Assembly (NCBI GenBank): GCA_964548585.1 | Contig: CAZJRS010000055.1 | Coordinates: 1-23,688 of the forward strand | DNA length: 23,688 nucleotides | From: Methanocella_A sp964548585 | GTDB lineage: Archaea > Halobacteriota > Methanocellia > Methanocellales > Methanocellaceae | Direction: 5' to 3' | Shown: one piece after another, positions 6,899 to 14,984 of the stretch | Numbering within the stretch: the first letter of the stretch is position 1 | Layout: each line of letters opens with the position of its first letter | Made by a program: the position numbers and the translations under genes | Notes under the pieces: generated by a model | Seen by the model: the letters and a program-made list of their open reading frames with translations, nothing else | Told to the model about the DNA's origin: nothing | Database searches by the model: none

Positions 6899-8275
6899 TC
6901 AGCTGGGTTTCTTATCCCGGAAGGTAATGCAGTAAATTACTCCATTGCCATTTGTCATATCGATCTGGCCGTCGAGCTGGTTCACCAGGTTGGTGACCAG
7001 CTGGAGTCCCAGCGTGGACGCGGAGTTTATATCAAAGCCGGCGGGCATGCCTACGCCGTTGTCGCCGATGATCAGCTCGATCAGCCCTTCGTCGGACATG
7101 TGTAGCTGTACGGTCAGCACACCTTGTCGGGGGCCTGGAAAAGCGTACTTCAGGACATTAGTGACCAGTTCATTGACGATCAAGCCACAGGTAATAGCAG
7201 TGTCGATCCCGATCGACACAGGTTCCATGGCCGTTTCCAGCGAGACTTTTTGGGGGTTCACGGCATAGGAAGAGAAGATCGAGATGATCAGGCTGCCAAG
7301 GTAGTCAGAGAAATCGATGCTGGAAAGGTCCCGGGACTGGTACAGCTTCTCGTGCATCAGTGCCATCGATCGGATGCGGTTCTGGCTTTCCCGGAAGACG
7401 TTAAGGGTTTCCGCATCGCAGATGCCGGACGACTGCAGGTTTAGCAGGCTGGTGATGATCTGCAGGTTGTTTTTTACCCGGTGGTGGACTTCTTTCAGCA
7501 AGACGTCCTTCTCTTTCAGCGATGCCCGTAGCTGTTCCTCGGCCCACCTGCGCTCGGTCAGCTCACACTGGGCTTTCTCGTATAGGCGGGCATTCTGAAT
7601 TGCGACGCCGATCTGGGCTGCGACGGTTTCCAGCACCCGCTGGTCGGACTCTCCGTAGGCGTTGGGCTCGGTGGATTCCACGTTGACGACGCCGATGACG
7701 GTATCCCCGACGCTCAAGGGGACACACAGCTCTGAGTGGAAGTAAGTAACCGGGGCGACATAGCGCGGGTCCTGCTTCACGTCGCCAAGGCAGACGCTCT
7801 GGCAGTGCTGGGCCACCCAGCCTGAGACCCCTTTACCTGGACTCATGCCGTAGTTAGCGATCAGGTCCAGGTCACCTTTGACGAACCGGGGTGCATGCCC
7901 GGGCACACTGAGTGCGTAGGGCACTAGCATGCCAGTCACCTCGTCGATCAGCAAGACTGCACCATAGTCGAAACGGACCACTTCGCTTAGCACATCGATG
8001 ATCTTCCGAGCCAGTTGTTCCGAGGTCTGCAGGTATCTCAACTGCTGGCCTGCTTTATGGATGGCGACCAGCTCACCAACCCGCTTTCGCAAGGTTTCCC
8101 CGGCGGTATTATGATCGGCTATAGACAGCCGCTCGATCTCGCGGTCCTTTTTGCAGAGCTCCTGCTGTAGTAGGACAAGCTCATTTCTAAGAGTGACGAT
8201 CTCCGCATCAGCCTCTGAACAATCACCGTTACTCGTTTCCACTGGCAGAATTCTCCGTTTTGTGATTTCTATCAT
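6899..8275 (-). CDS. GAF-domain sensor histidine kinase (HisKA_2 type), soluble
   Basis: The protein has 458 residues. A coiled coil (about 22-52) precedes a GAF domain (about 82-232; ends VAAQIGVAIQNARLYEKA) and a second coil. The HisKA_2 phosphoacceptor is EVHHRVKNNLQIITSLLNLQ (H264/H265). The HATPase_c domain has an N-box NELVTNVLKYAFP (368-380), DNGVGMP (405-411) and GLQLV (423-427). No transmembrane segment is present, so it is probably cytoplasmic and senses a small ligand or redox state through GAF. No response regulator is adjacent; orphan kinases of this type are common in methanogens. It is related to the kinase at 9741-11450 over the C-terminal half. Its start is about 280 bases from, and divergent to, the arginase gene. 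Confidence 0.9.
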   Translation of the reverse strand: MIEITKRRILPVETSNGDCSEADAEIVTLRNELVLLQQELCKKDREIERLSIADHNTAGETLRKRVGELVAIHKAGQQLRYLQTSEQLARKIIDVLSEVVRFDYGAVLLIDEVTGMLVPYALSVPGHAPRFVKGDLDLIANYGMSPGKGVSGWVAQHCQSVCLGDVKQDPRYVAPVTYFHSELCVPLSVGDTVIGVVNVESTEPNAYGESDQRVLETVAAQIGVAIQNARLYEKAQCELTERRWAEEQLRASLKEKDVLLKEVHHRVKNNLQIITSLLNLQSSGICDAETLNVFRESQNRIRSMALMHEKLYQSRDLSSIDFSDYLGSLIISIFSSYAVNPQKVSLETAMEPVSIGIDTAITCGLIVNELVTNVLKYAFPGPRQGVLTVQLHMSDEGLIELIIGDNGVGMPAGFDINSASTLGLQLVTNLVNQLDGQIDMTNGNGVIYCITFRDKKPS

Positions 8276-8557
8276 TTAGTTTGATGTGATGAGGCGATAG
8301 CGCTTGATCAACAGATACGTTAAGATCATATTCAGTGAAATAAGTTGTTATGAAATCAATCATAAAATAGCTGTATAATCGGATATCAGTCATAATTAGC
8401 CCGCCATCGCCATGCCCGTACAGTTCCGGTCCCTGCGGATTGCCAGCTGACGTCCCGGAAGGCTATTTATCGAATCACGCGGCTGATCCGATGCTACCCC
8501 AAACCTGTTACAGAAAGCAAAAGCATATAATAATCCAATACATAGTCTGCTCAATTT
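8276..8557. promoter_or_regulatory. Divergent intergenic region between the GAF kinase and arginase genes
   Basis: This stretch of 282 bases contains the promoters for both flanking genes. TATAATAA at 8526-8533 is centred about 29 bases before the arginase ATG and no ribosome site precedes that ATG, so the arginase transcript is probably leaderless. No coding frame here looks real. Confidence 0.5.
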
Positions 8558-9478
8558 ATGACAGCAGGTAATGGTCATCACCCGGTAAAGAAACTGCGTA
8601 TAGTAGGTGTACCCTTAGATCTCGGCGCAGATCGCAGGGGCATTGACATGGGGCCTGACGCTCTCCGCAGCGATGGTCTGGTGCAGCGGATCGCTGATCT
8701 GGGCATAGAGGTGGAAGATACTGGCAATATTTTCATACCGAGACCTGCGCCGGGGCCGTTTAAGAACCCGAAGCTGAAGCATTACGAGGAAGTGCTGTGC
8801 GCCTGTAAAAAGGTCCGGGATTTCGTGAGCGAAGCGATCGACGACGAATATTTCCCGCTGATCATCGGCGGCGACCATAGCATCGCGATGGGCACAACTG
8901 CTGCGCTGAGTAAGCACTACCAGAAAATCGGGATGATCTGGATCGATGCCCACGGAGACTTTAATACTGAGGATACGACGATTTCCGGGAACATCCACGG
9001 CATGAGCTTTGCCACGTCGGTTGGGAGAGGAACCAAAAACCTTGTGGGCAAGATGGGCAAAACTCGTGTATGCGAGGGAAACTGTGTCCTCATCGGCGCC
9101 CGAGATTTAGATCCTTTAGAGCGCGAAGCGCTCCTGAAGTCGAAGGTGACCGTGTTCACCATGAGAGAGATCGACGAGATAGGCATGCACAAGGTCATGA
9201 AAAAAGCGCTCAAGATCGCATGCACAGGAACCGATGCCCTCCACGTGTCGTTCGACCTCGACTCGATGGATCCGATAGACGCACCCGGTGTCGGGACGCC
9301 GGTACAGGGCGGCATCACTTATAGAGAGGCTCACCTGGCCATGGAAATGATCTCCGAGTGCGGCAAGCTGAAGGCCATGGAGATCGTCGAGCTGAACCCC
9401 ATCCTGGACAGGTATAATAATACTGGTAAACTGGCCATCGGACTTATCACGTCTGCGCTGGGAAAGAAGATCCTGTAA
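8558..9478 (+). CDS. rocF: Arginase (ureohydrolase family)
   Basis: The product hydrolyses L-arginine to ornithine and urea at a binuclear Mn centre. The 306 residues carry all metal ligands: GGDHS (H107), DAHGDFN (D130, H132, D134) and SFDLDSMDP (D233, D235). The substrate loop contains SGNIHGM (143-149). The opening RIVGVPLDLGADRRGIDMGP and the endings APGVGTPVQGGITYREAHLAMEM and VELNPILD follow bacterial arginase (RocF) rather than agmatinase. A related ureohydrolase specificity cannot be excluded without assay. The start lacks a Shine-Dalgarno sequence but has a TATA box about 29 bases upstream. The stop codon (9476-9478) lies five bases before the N gap, and the last 50 bases are repeated after it, so the gene is complete despite the gap. 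Confidence 0.9.
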   Translation: MTAGNGHHPVKKLRIVGVPLDLGADRRGIDMGPDALRSDGLVQRIADLGIEVEDTGNIFIPRPAPGPFKNPKLKHYEEVLCACKKVRDFVSEAIDDEYFPLIIGGDHSIAMGTTAALSKHYQKIGMIWIDAHGDFNTEDTTISGNIHGMSFATSVGRGTKNLVGKMGKTRVCEGNCVLIGARDLDPLEREALLKSKVTVFTMREIDEIGMHKVMKKALKIACTGTDALHVSFDLDSMDPIDAPGVGTPVQGGITYREAHLAMEMISECGKLKAMEIVELNPILDRYNNTGKLAIGLITSALGKKIL

Positions 9479-9638
9479 TGAGCNNNNNNNNNNNNNNNNN
9501 NNNNNNNNNNNNNNNNNNNNNNNNNNNNNNNNNNNNNNNNNNNNNNNNNNNNNNNNNNNNNNNNNNNNNNNNNNNNNNNNNNNAACTGGCCATCGGACTT
9601 ATCACGTCTGCGCTGGGAAAGAAGATCCTGTAATGAGC
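9429..9638. repeat. Identical 55-bp sequence on both sides of the assembly gap
   Basis: Bases 9429-9483 and 9584-9638 are identical and cover the last 16 arginase codons, the stop and five more bases. The copies directly abut the N run on each side, as expected for two contig ends that overlap but were not merged. Confidence 0.95.
9484..9583. other. Assembly gap of 100 N
   Basis: Exactly 100 unknown bases is the conventional placeholder for a gap of unknown size. Given the identical 55-bp flanks, the real sequence is probably continuous and about 155 bases shorter than shown. Confidence 0.95.
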
Positions 9639-9740
9639 GCGGTGTAAAGTCTGACCCTGCAGTTTACGATCAATATTTATACCCTTAAAGGTAAACATTA
9701 CTAATTATAAGAAAATATTCCGTGGACGGGGTCGTAAACA

Positions 9741-11450
9741 ATGTTTAATATAAAAATAAATAAACATTACGATGAAGTTATTTTTATTTCGATCCTGATA
9801 CTGACGATACTGATCACAGTCTCACTTAATGTAGTGTTAGGCATAGAGTTAGTGTATACGCACCTGTTTTACATTCCGATCATACTGGCGGGTATACTAT
9901 ATCATAAGAAGGCGGTTTACGTCGCCATATTTCTGGGGATGGCACATATCATCGCTAATTATTCCCTGTACCATGCATTTACGTATTCACCGTTTCTCAG
10001 GACGGCAATTTTTATCCTGATAGCCTATACAATTGGGGCGATTGCTGAGAAGAAAGATGAGATTGTAAATAAGTTGAAATCCTCCGAGGACTACCTGCGC
10101 GTATTATTCAATGTTCTCGAGCAAAGCCCGAACAGCATCCTGATTGCGGATACCGAAGGTAAGATTACTTACCTGAATCCCCGGTGCTCCCTTGCGATCG
10201 GACACTCCCCTGAAGAGGTACTCGGAAAAAACACGAAGGAGATATTCAGGGATTACCCATATTACCCCGTAGATATTACCCAGCCATCCCAGCACAAGGT
10301 TTACGAGAGCCAGATAACGGATAGAGACGGAAAACTTCGCTGGTTGTATTCCGGGGTTTCCCCGATCCGGAATGACAGGGGGGAAGTGACACATCGGGTA
10401 CAGATCGATGTAGATATCACCCAGAACAAAATGGCAGAGATAGCCCTACGAAACAGCGAAGAAAGATACCGTCAGCTGATAACCTTAGCCCAGGAAGGGA
10501 TTCTGACCGTAAACGGCGATTTTCAGGTCACCTTTGCGAACCCGTATCTGGTGAGCATGCTCGGGTATAGCCGGGAGGAAATTATGAACAGGCCCCTTTT
10601 TGACTTTATTGATGACCTGAGTAAAGACGGGCTCACCGGGCTGATAAAGAATAGTGAGATGATAGAGACTCCGGAATATGTGATTCTGATAGCGAAGGAT
10701 GGAGCACGAATTTATGCCAGTGCAAAAGTATCCCAGATCAGCGATGGCAATAGTAACGGAAGTACCCTGATCCTGATGGCCGATCTGACAGATCGGATCA
10801 AGAGACAGGAAGTATTAAACGCGTCCCTGGTAGAAAAGGACGTACTGTTAAAAGAAATTCACCACAGGGTAAAGAATAACCTGCAGATCATTTCCAGCCT
10901 GGTAAACCTGCAGTCTGAAAAGATCATGGATGCGGACGACGTTAACGCGTTAAGCGAGACCCAGGCCCGGATAAGGACGATGGCATTGATCCACGAAAAA
11001 ATGTACAGATCGATAGATCTGTCGAACATTAACCTGGCAGAATATATCTCTAACCTGACCAAAGCGTTGTTTAGCATATATAATACAAACCGATCAAGGA
11101 TTCGGCTGAACCTAAAGTTAGATACCAGCATACAGATTGATATGGACACAGCGGTGCCCTGCGGTTTGATCATCAACGAGCTGGTGAGCAACTGTTTAAA
11201 ACATGCGTTCCCCCACGAAAGGTCAGGTGAAGTGACGATAGAACTTACTATGAAAGATACTAAAGTACTGGTATCCATAAAAGATAATGGTGTGGGATTC
11301 CCCCCTGGGCTTGATCATAAGAACACAGAAACTCTGGGAATGCAATTAGTCCATACCTTAACAGACCAGTTAGAAGGTACTCTCAGTGTGGACAGAACAA
11401 ACGGTACAACCGTTAACATGGAATTTCCGATTAACACACAAAAAAGGTAG
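9741..11450 (+). CDS. Membrane-bound PAS-PAS sensor histidine kinase (HisKA_2 type)
   Basis: The protein has 569 residues. The N-terminus holds about four transmembrane helices (roughly 13-34, 40-56, 58-77, 86-104) with almost no external loop, so the membrane domain may itself be the sensor. Two PAS domains follow (about 120-228, with ILIADTEGKITYLNP; and 240-352). The HisKA_2 box is EIHHRVKNNLQIISSLVNLQ (H374/H375), and the HATPase_c domain has NELVSNCLKHAFPH, DNGVGFP and GMQLVHTL. Its C-terminal half closely resembles the GAF kinase at 6899-8275. A possible TATA (TTATAAGAA, about 9705) would put transcription start near the ATG. No response regulator is adjacent. A methyltransferase gene starts nine bases after its stop, so the two are probably cotranscribed. 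Confidence 0.9.
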   Translation: MFNIKINKHYDEVIFISILILTILITVSLNVVLGIELVYTHLFYIPIILAGILYHKKAVYVAIFLGMAHIIANYSLYHAFTYSPFLRTAIFILIAYTIGAIAEKKDEIVNKLKSSEDYLRVLFNVLEQSPNSILIADTEGKITYLNPRCSLAIGHSPEEVLGKNTKEIFRDYPYYPVDITQPSQHKVYESQITDRDGKLRWLYSGVSPIRNDRGEVTHRVQIDVDITQNKMAEIALRNSEERYRQLITLAQEGILTVNGDFQVTFANPYLVSMLGYSREEIMNRPLFDFIDDLSKDGLTGLIKNSEMIETPEYVILIAKDGARIYASAKVSQISDGNSNGSTLILMADLTDRIKRQEVLNASLVEKDVLLKEIHHRVKNNLQIISSLVNLQSEKIMDADDVNALSETQARIRTMALIHEKMYRSIDLSNINLAEYISNLTKALFSIYNTNRSRIRLNLKLDTSIQIDMDTAVPCGLIINELVSNCLKHAFPHERSGEVTIELTMKDTKVLVSIKDNGVGFPPGLDHKNTETLGMQLVHTLTDQLEGTLSVDRTNGTTVNMEFPINTQKR

Positions 11451-11459
11451 GATTTACTA

Positions 11460-12092
11460 ATGAATACAGAAAAAAGAGATTTTAACAAAGCGGCGGCATC
11501 GTGGGATTCAGGCCCGCGCGCTAAGCTCGCGGACGACATTGCCCGGACGATTAGAGATGAGATCAGTCTGACCGAAGATATGGATATCATGGATTTCGGC
11601 TGTGGCACCGGGTTGCTGGCCATGAATTTACAGCCGTACGTCGGCACCGTGACCGGCGTAGACAGTTCACCGGGCATGCTGGAGGTCTTTGAAGCAAAGA
11701 TCAAAGCCCTGAATTCGACAAAAGTTTCCGCCAGGCACCTGGACCTCGAAAAAGGGGACCGCCTCGAAGGGAGCTACCACCTTGTCACCAGTAGCATGAC
11801 ACTTCACCACGTAAGCGAAACCCGACCGCTACTCGAGCAGTTTTACCGGATTCTCACCCCTGGCGGACACCTCGTCATTGCTGACCTGGACTCCGACGAT
11901 GGCCAGTTCCACGAAGACAGCACGGGCGTGTTCCACAACGGGTTTGACAGGTCGGAGCTCAGGCAGGCGTTTGAGAAAGCGGGCTTTGAAGAAGTCAGCG
12001 ATCGGACTGCTGCGACCATGACGAAGCCCGTCGCAGGCGGGGGAAAGCGGGAATTCACTATATTCCTTATCAGTGGCCGGAAAAAGAAATAG
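11460..12092 (+). CDS. Class I SAM-dependent methyltransferase
   Basis: A 210-residue Methyltransf_11/25-like protein. Motif I is DFGCGTGLLA (45-54), the acidic end of strand 2 is GVDSSPGML (D68), and the post-motif region SSMTLHHVSE with LTPGGHLVIADLD matches the Rossmann methyltransferase core. The substrate cannot be inferred; UbiE-like small-molecule methyltransferases look similar. It starts nine bases after the sensor kinase stop with AGGTAGGA upstream, which argues for one transcript. It converges on the ABC permease gene with 17 bases between stop codons. Confidence 0.85.
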   Translation: MNTEKRDFNKAAASWDSGPRAKLADDIARTIRDEISLTEDMDIMDFGCGTGLLAMNLQPYVGTVTGVDSSPGMLEVFEAKIKALNSTKVSARHLDLEKGDRLEGSYHLVTSSMTLHHVSETRPLLEQFYRILTPGGHLVIADLDSDDGQFHEDSTGVFHNGFDRSELRQAFEKAGFEEVSDRTAATMTKPVAGGGKREFTIFLISGRKKK

Positions 12093-12109
12093 GCCAGATG
12101 TGTTCTGAC

Positions 12110-13762
12110 CTATACGTAGATCTGCCTGTACCTGCCTGCCAATGCAGCTACTAGGAACACGAGGGCCAGCCCGATCCACATCAGTGGAATTCCGGTAGCC
12201 CCGGTCCCTATAGTGACACCTGCATAGTCCAGCGCCGCATATTTGTTCATCGGCCCGATGTACCACAAGGTCAGATAAGTCGCTTCAAACAGCTTGCTTG
12301 TGCCGCTCCAGATGCCCATGGCCAATGCCATCGACGGGATCAGCAGGGCTCCACCCAGTACCGCGATAGCCCCGCTCATGTCCGATACTGTAACCAGGTT
12401 CAGTATTACGCCGCTGCAGATGGCGAGAGTGACAAGGAATCCACCGAGCCACGTCGCTGAAAGCTGCACCAGTAAAGGTTTAGGCGACGAGAAGACCAGT
12501 TGGCCGGTACCCCAGGTCTTTTCCCGGCAGCCCAGCGATGACCAGATGAACAGAGGCCAGACGATAGCGGCCAGAAGAACCCAGCCGCGGGCGGCCTCGG
12601 CAGAAGAGAACAAGCCTGCGATGACAATGATCACTCCCCCGGCATACCACCACCATTTCTGGCCCCTCAGCAGGAGTCGAAGCTCTGCCAGTAGTACACT
12701 GAGGAAGCTGAAGTGTCGCCTACCCTTAGCCAGAGGTGTGAGCCGGGCTTCGCCCGGATGGGATACATCGGCGTCAGCTTTCTCAGGTATGGCAGGATTG
12801 TTCTTAACCCGGCTCTTACGGACTGCGACTGCTGAGTCGAACCTGTCGAAGAAGACTGTGCCGGCAATGGCCAGGAAGACTGCGATAACGGTCCAAAAGA
12901 TACGTCCCGCGATCATCTGCGTAGTCCAGTTTATGCCGTTCCACACAAAAGTGACTGGAGGGGTACCGAGAGACACGAAGCCCAGCGCCCAGGACCAGTC
13001 GCCTTGCAGTGGATAAAGCGCCTTCACCGTTGCCAGTATCTGAGGGATGATAATGCCAGCCCCAAATGCGTCGGTGAGGAATGCCAGACTACCCCCTGAA
13101 TTTGCCGACGTGGTCTGGTCAAGCGTGATAGTCATGAAGATCAGGTATAAGAAAAAGAACACGACGTTACCGATGCCTCCCCGGAGGACCGGAACTGACT
13201 CGAAAAACACCGCGGTGGCGGCAACGACTGCCATGAAGGGCAACACGATGAGAAGGAAGGGTGCTGCCAGTCCCCACAAGTCGACAGGCGAACCGTCCCC
13301 CCTCGCAAGCTGCATGACCAGCGCTCCCACCATGATGACGACGACCATTGTGCTCAGAACGGCAAAATTACTGACCGCCTTTGACAGCAGATAGAGCGGT
13401 TTGCTGATAGGGGTAGTGGCAATGATCTGGCCGACGCCGGTCGTTCGATCCCGGTGGACCGCGTTCTTGACGAGGTAAAAGCCACCCATGCCCAGAAACA
13501 GGACAGTAGGCAAAGCAACCATAGCTCCCACCCACGCCGAGTTGTAGATGCCCCGGTAAAAGGTAGAATCTCCCGAGGGATTGCCGGCCGGATCAAGGCC
13601 GTGGGAGATCATTTTTAGCGTGATGTAGCCAGCGTCGGGTACCGGTACGAAGACGTAGGCAGCAAACAGGGTAATCAGCAGAATGAACAAGAAGCCATAG
13701 CTCCGCACCCGCTCCAGGTAGTCCGCTTTTACTGAGAAGTAAAGCGCTTGAACCAGGCTCAT
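12110..13762 (-). CDS. ABC-2 type transporter permease
   Basis: The 550-residue protein is very hydrophobic, with around twelve predicted membrane spans in two blocks. A charged cytoplasmic stretch separates them (about 315-350, rich in K, R, E and D, from RFDSAVAVRKSRVKNN onward). Each block begins with an amphipathic segment of the kind seen before ABC-2 half-permeases (SVKADYLERVRSYGF; AELRLLLRGQKWWW), so it looks like a fused pair of six-span units. Its ATG overlaps the stop of the ATPase gene (ATGA), so the two are translationally coupled and form one exporter. The substrate is unknown. Confidence 0.85.
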   Translation of the reverse strand: MSLVQALYFSVKADYLERVRSYGFLFILLITLFAAYVFVPVPDAGYITLKMISHGLDPAGNPSGDSTFYRGIYNSAWVGAMVALPTVLFLGMGGFYLVKNAVHRDRTTGVGQIIATTPISKPLYLLSKAVSNFAVLSTMVVVIMVGALVMQLARGDGSPVDLWGLAAPFLLIVLPFMAVVAATAVFFESVPVLRGGIGNVVFFFLYLIFMTITLDQTTSANSGGSLAFLTDAFGAGIIIPQILATVKALYPLQGDWSWALGFVSLGTPPVTFVWNGINWTTQMIAGRIFWTVIAVFLAIAGTVFFDRFDSAVAVRKSRVKNNPAIPEKADADVSHPGEARLTPLAKGRRHFSFLSVLLAELRLLLRGQKWWWYAGGVIIVIAGLFSSAEAARGWVLLAAIVWPLFIWSSLGCREKTWGTGQLVFSSPKPLLVQLSATWLGGFLVTLAICSGVILNLVTVSDMSGAIAVLGGALLIPSMALAMGIWSGTSKLFEATYLTLWYIGPMNKYAALDYAGVTIGTGATGIPLMWIGLALVFLVAALAGRYRQIYV

Positions 13763-14640
13763 TGGCCATTGCCCCGAGGATTACTAATCAGGTGCATGTA
13801 TGCATCTTCCAGTACAGGTGTGACTTGTTCAGCCATGCCGGCAGGGGGTGTCTCGGTGACAGCTCTCACCCGGATACCGTCGCTCCGCCGGGAAGTACCG
13901 GTTAGCAGATAAGCCTGCTTGACTGCCGGGAGTTCGGCGCTTGAAACCACCCATTCCCAGACGTTGTTTTCGACAGACTTTAAAAGTTCTTCAGGAGAAA
14001 CATGAGTGAGCAGCTGGCCTTTGTTGATCAAGGCAATCTCGGAGGCGATCGCTTCGACATCCGATACGATGTGGGTCGACAGAATGACGATCCGGTCGCC
14101 GGACAGGTCTGAAAGTAAATTCCTGAACCTGACCCGCTCTTCAGGATCGAGGCCGACAGTGGGTTCGTCGACGATCAGTAGCTCAGGATCATTTAGCAGT
14201 GCCTGGGCGATACCGATGCGCTGCTTCATCCCGCCGGAGTAGCCGCCGAGCGGCCGCTTCCGGACATCGCTGAGATTGACTACGTCGAGAAGCTCGTCAA
14301 TACGCTTTTTTGCCTGCACCCGATCAAGCCCTTTGATAGCGGCCAGGTACTCCAGGAACTCGACCGCGTTAAGGTTCGGGTACACCCCGAAGTCCTGGGG
14401 AAGGTACCCCAGCACAGATCGGAGGCTGTCCGGAGACCGGACGATATCGACTCCATTCCACGTGATCGTACCAGTCGTAGGCTTCGTGATCGTAGCCAGA
14501 ATGCGCATTAACGTCGACTTTCCAGCCCCATTCGGGCCTAACAGGCCCAGGACACCAGGGCGGAGATCGAGGCTGAAATCCTTTAAGCCCCAGAAGTTGC
14601 CCCGGTATTGTTTGCTTATATTCTGAATTGTTAGCTCCAG
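13759..14640 (-). CDS. ABC transporter ATP-binding protein, probable CTG start
   Basis: All ATPase motifs are present if translation begins at a CTG at 14640-14638: Walker A GPNGAGKST (35-43), Q-loop PQD (about 82), signature LGGYSGGMKQ (131-140), Walker B LLIVDEP (154-160) and the switch His in STH (about 190). The first ATG in frame (14508) lies just after Walker A and would give a dead protein, so it cannot be the start. Between the upstream in-frame TAA (about 14680) and Walker A there is no ATG, GTG or TTG. The CTG gives MELTIQNISKQY, a standard N-terminus, with GGTGGG about 6 bases upstream. A sequence error changing ATG to CTG is an alternative. The C-terminal ~70 residues resemble the DUF4162-like extension of drug/Na+ exporters. 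Confidence 0.85.
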   Translation of the reverse strand: MELTIQNISKQYRGNFWGLKDFSLDLRPGVLGLLGPNGAGKSTLMRILATITKPTTGTITWNGVDIVRSPDSLRSVLGYLPQDFGVYPNLNAVEFLEYLAAIKGLDRVQAKKRIDELLDVVNLSDVRKRPLGGYSGGMKQRIGIAQALLNDPELLIVDEPTVGLDPEERVRFRNLLSDLSGDRIVILSTHIVSDVEAIASEIALINKGQLLTHVSPEELLKSVENNVWEWVVSSAELPAVKQAYLLTGTSRRSDGIRVRAVTETPPAGMAEQVTPVLEDAYMHLISNPRGNGQ

Positions 14641-14984
14641 ATGTGACCCACCATTGAATGAGATATCAACTGCCAGAACAGGTTAAAAATACTTTCTATA
14701 TGGGTATCAGACGGGTGAAAAATTGTTGAGGGTATGCCGCTTAGCTTATCGCAGTAACACAAGGCCAGAACCTGAGCCGGTTCAGCAGGTTGTAAGAAAA
14801 GTTCGGGGAAACGACAACGATTGCAGCAACGACGGGACTGGCAGGATCAGTAGCCTTAGGCCTGGGAGTGACGTCAGTTGTAATTATTGCGGTGGTGATG
14901 GTGTTAGTATCGCTCTACTACTTCTAAACGCTATTTACGACATTATGCGGTCACTACGATATACAATTAAAAGTGCTAAGAGAG
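14641..14984. other. Intergenic stretch between the HD hydrolase and ABC ATPase genes
   Basis: It should hold the promoter of the ABC operon (minus-strand TATTTTTAA at about 14683-14691, and TATAG just upstream). A plus-strand frame from 14796 to 14927 encodes a hydrophobic segment without a start codon, preceded by an in-frame TAA at 14793; it may be a gene remnant. I see no complete gene. Confidence 0.4.

Noticed and set aside
8396..8581. Minus-strand frame of 61 codons upstream of arginase
   Set aside because: It covers the arginase start and promoter, with no ribosome site or recognisable features.
12294..13016. Plus-strand frame of 240 codons antisense to the ABC permease
   Set aside because: The permease on the minus strand has clear membrane spans and coupling to the ATPase; this frame lacks a ribosome site and any motif.
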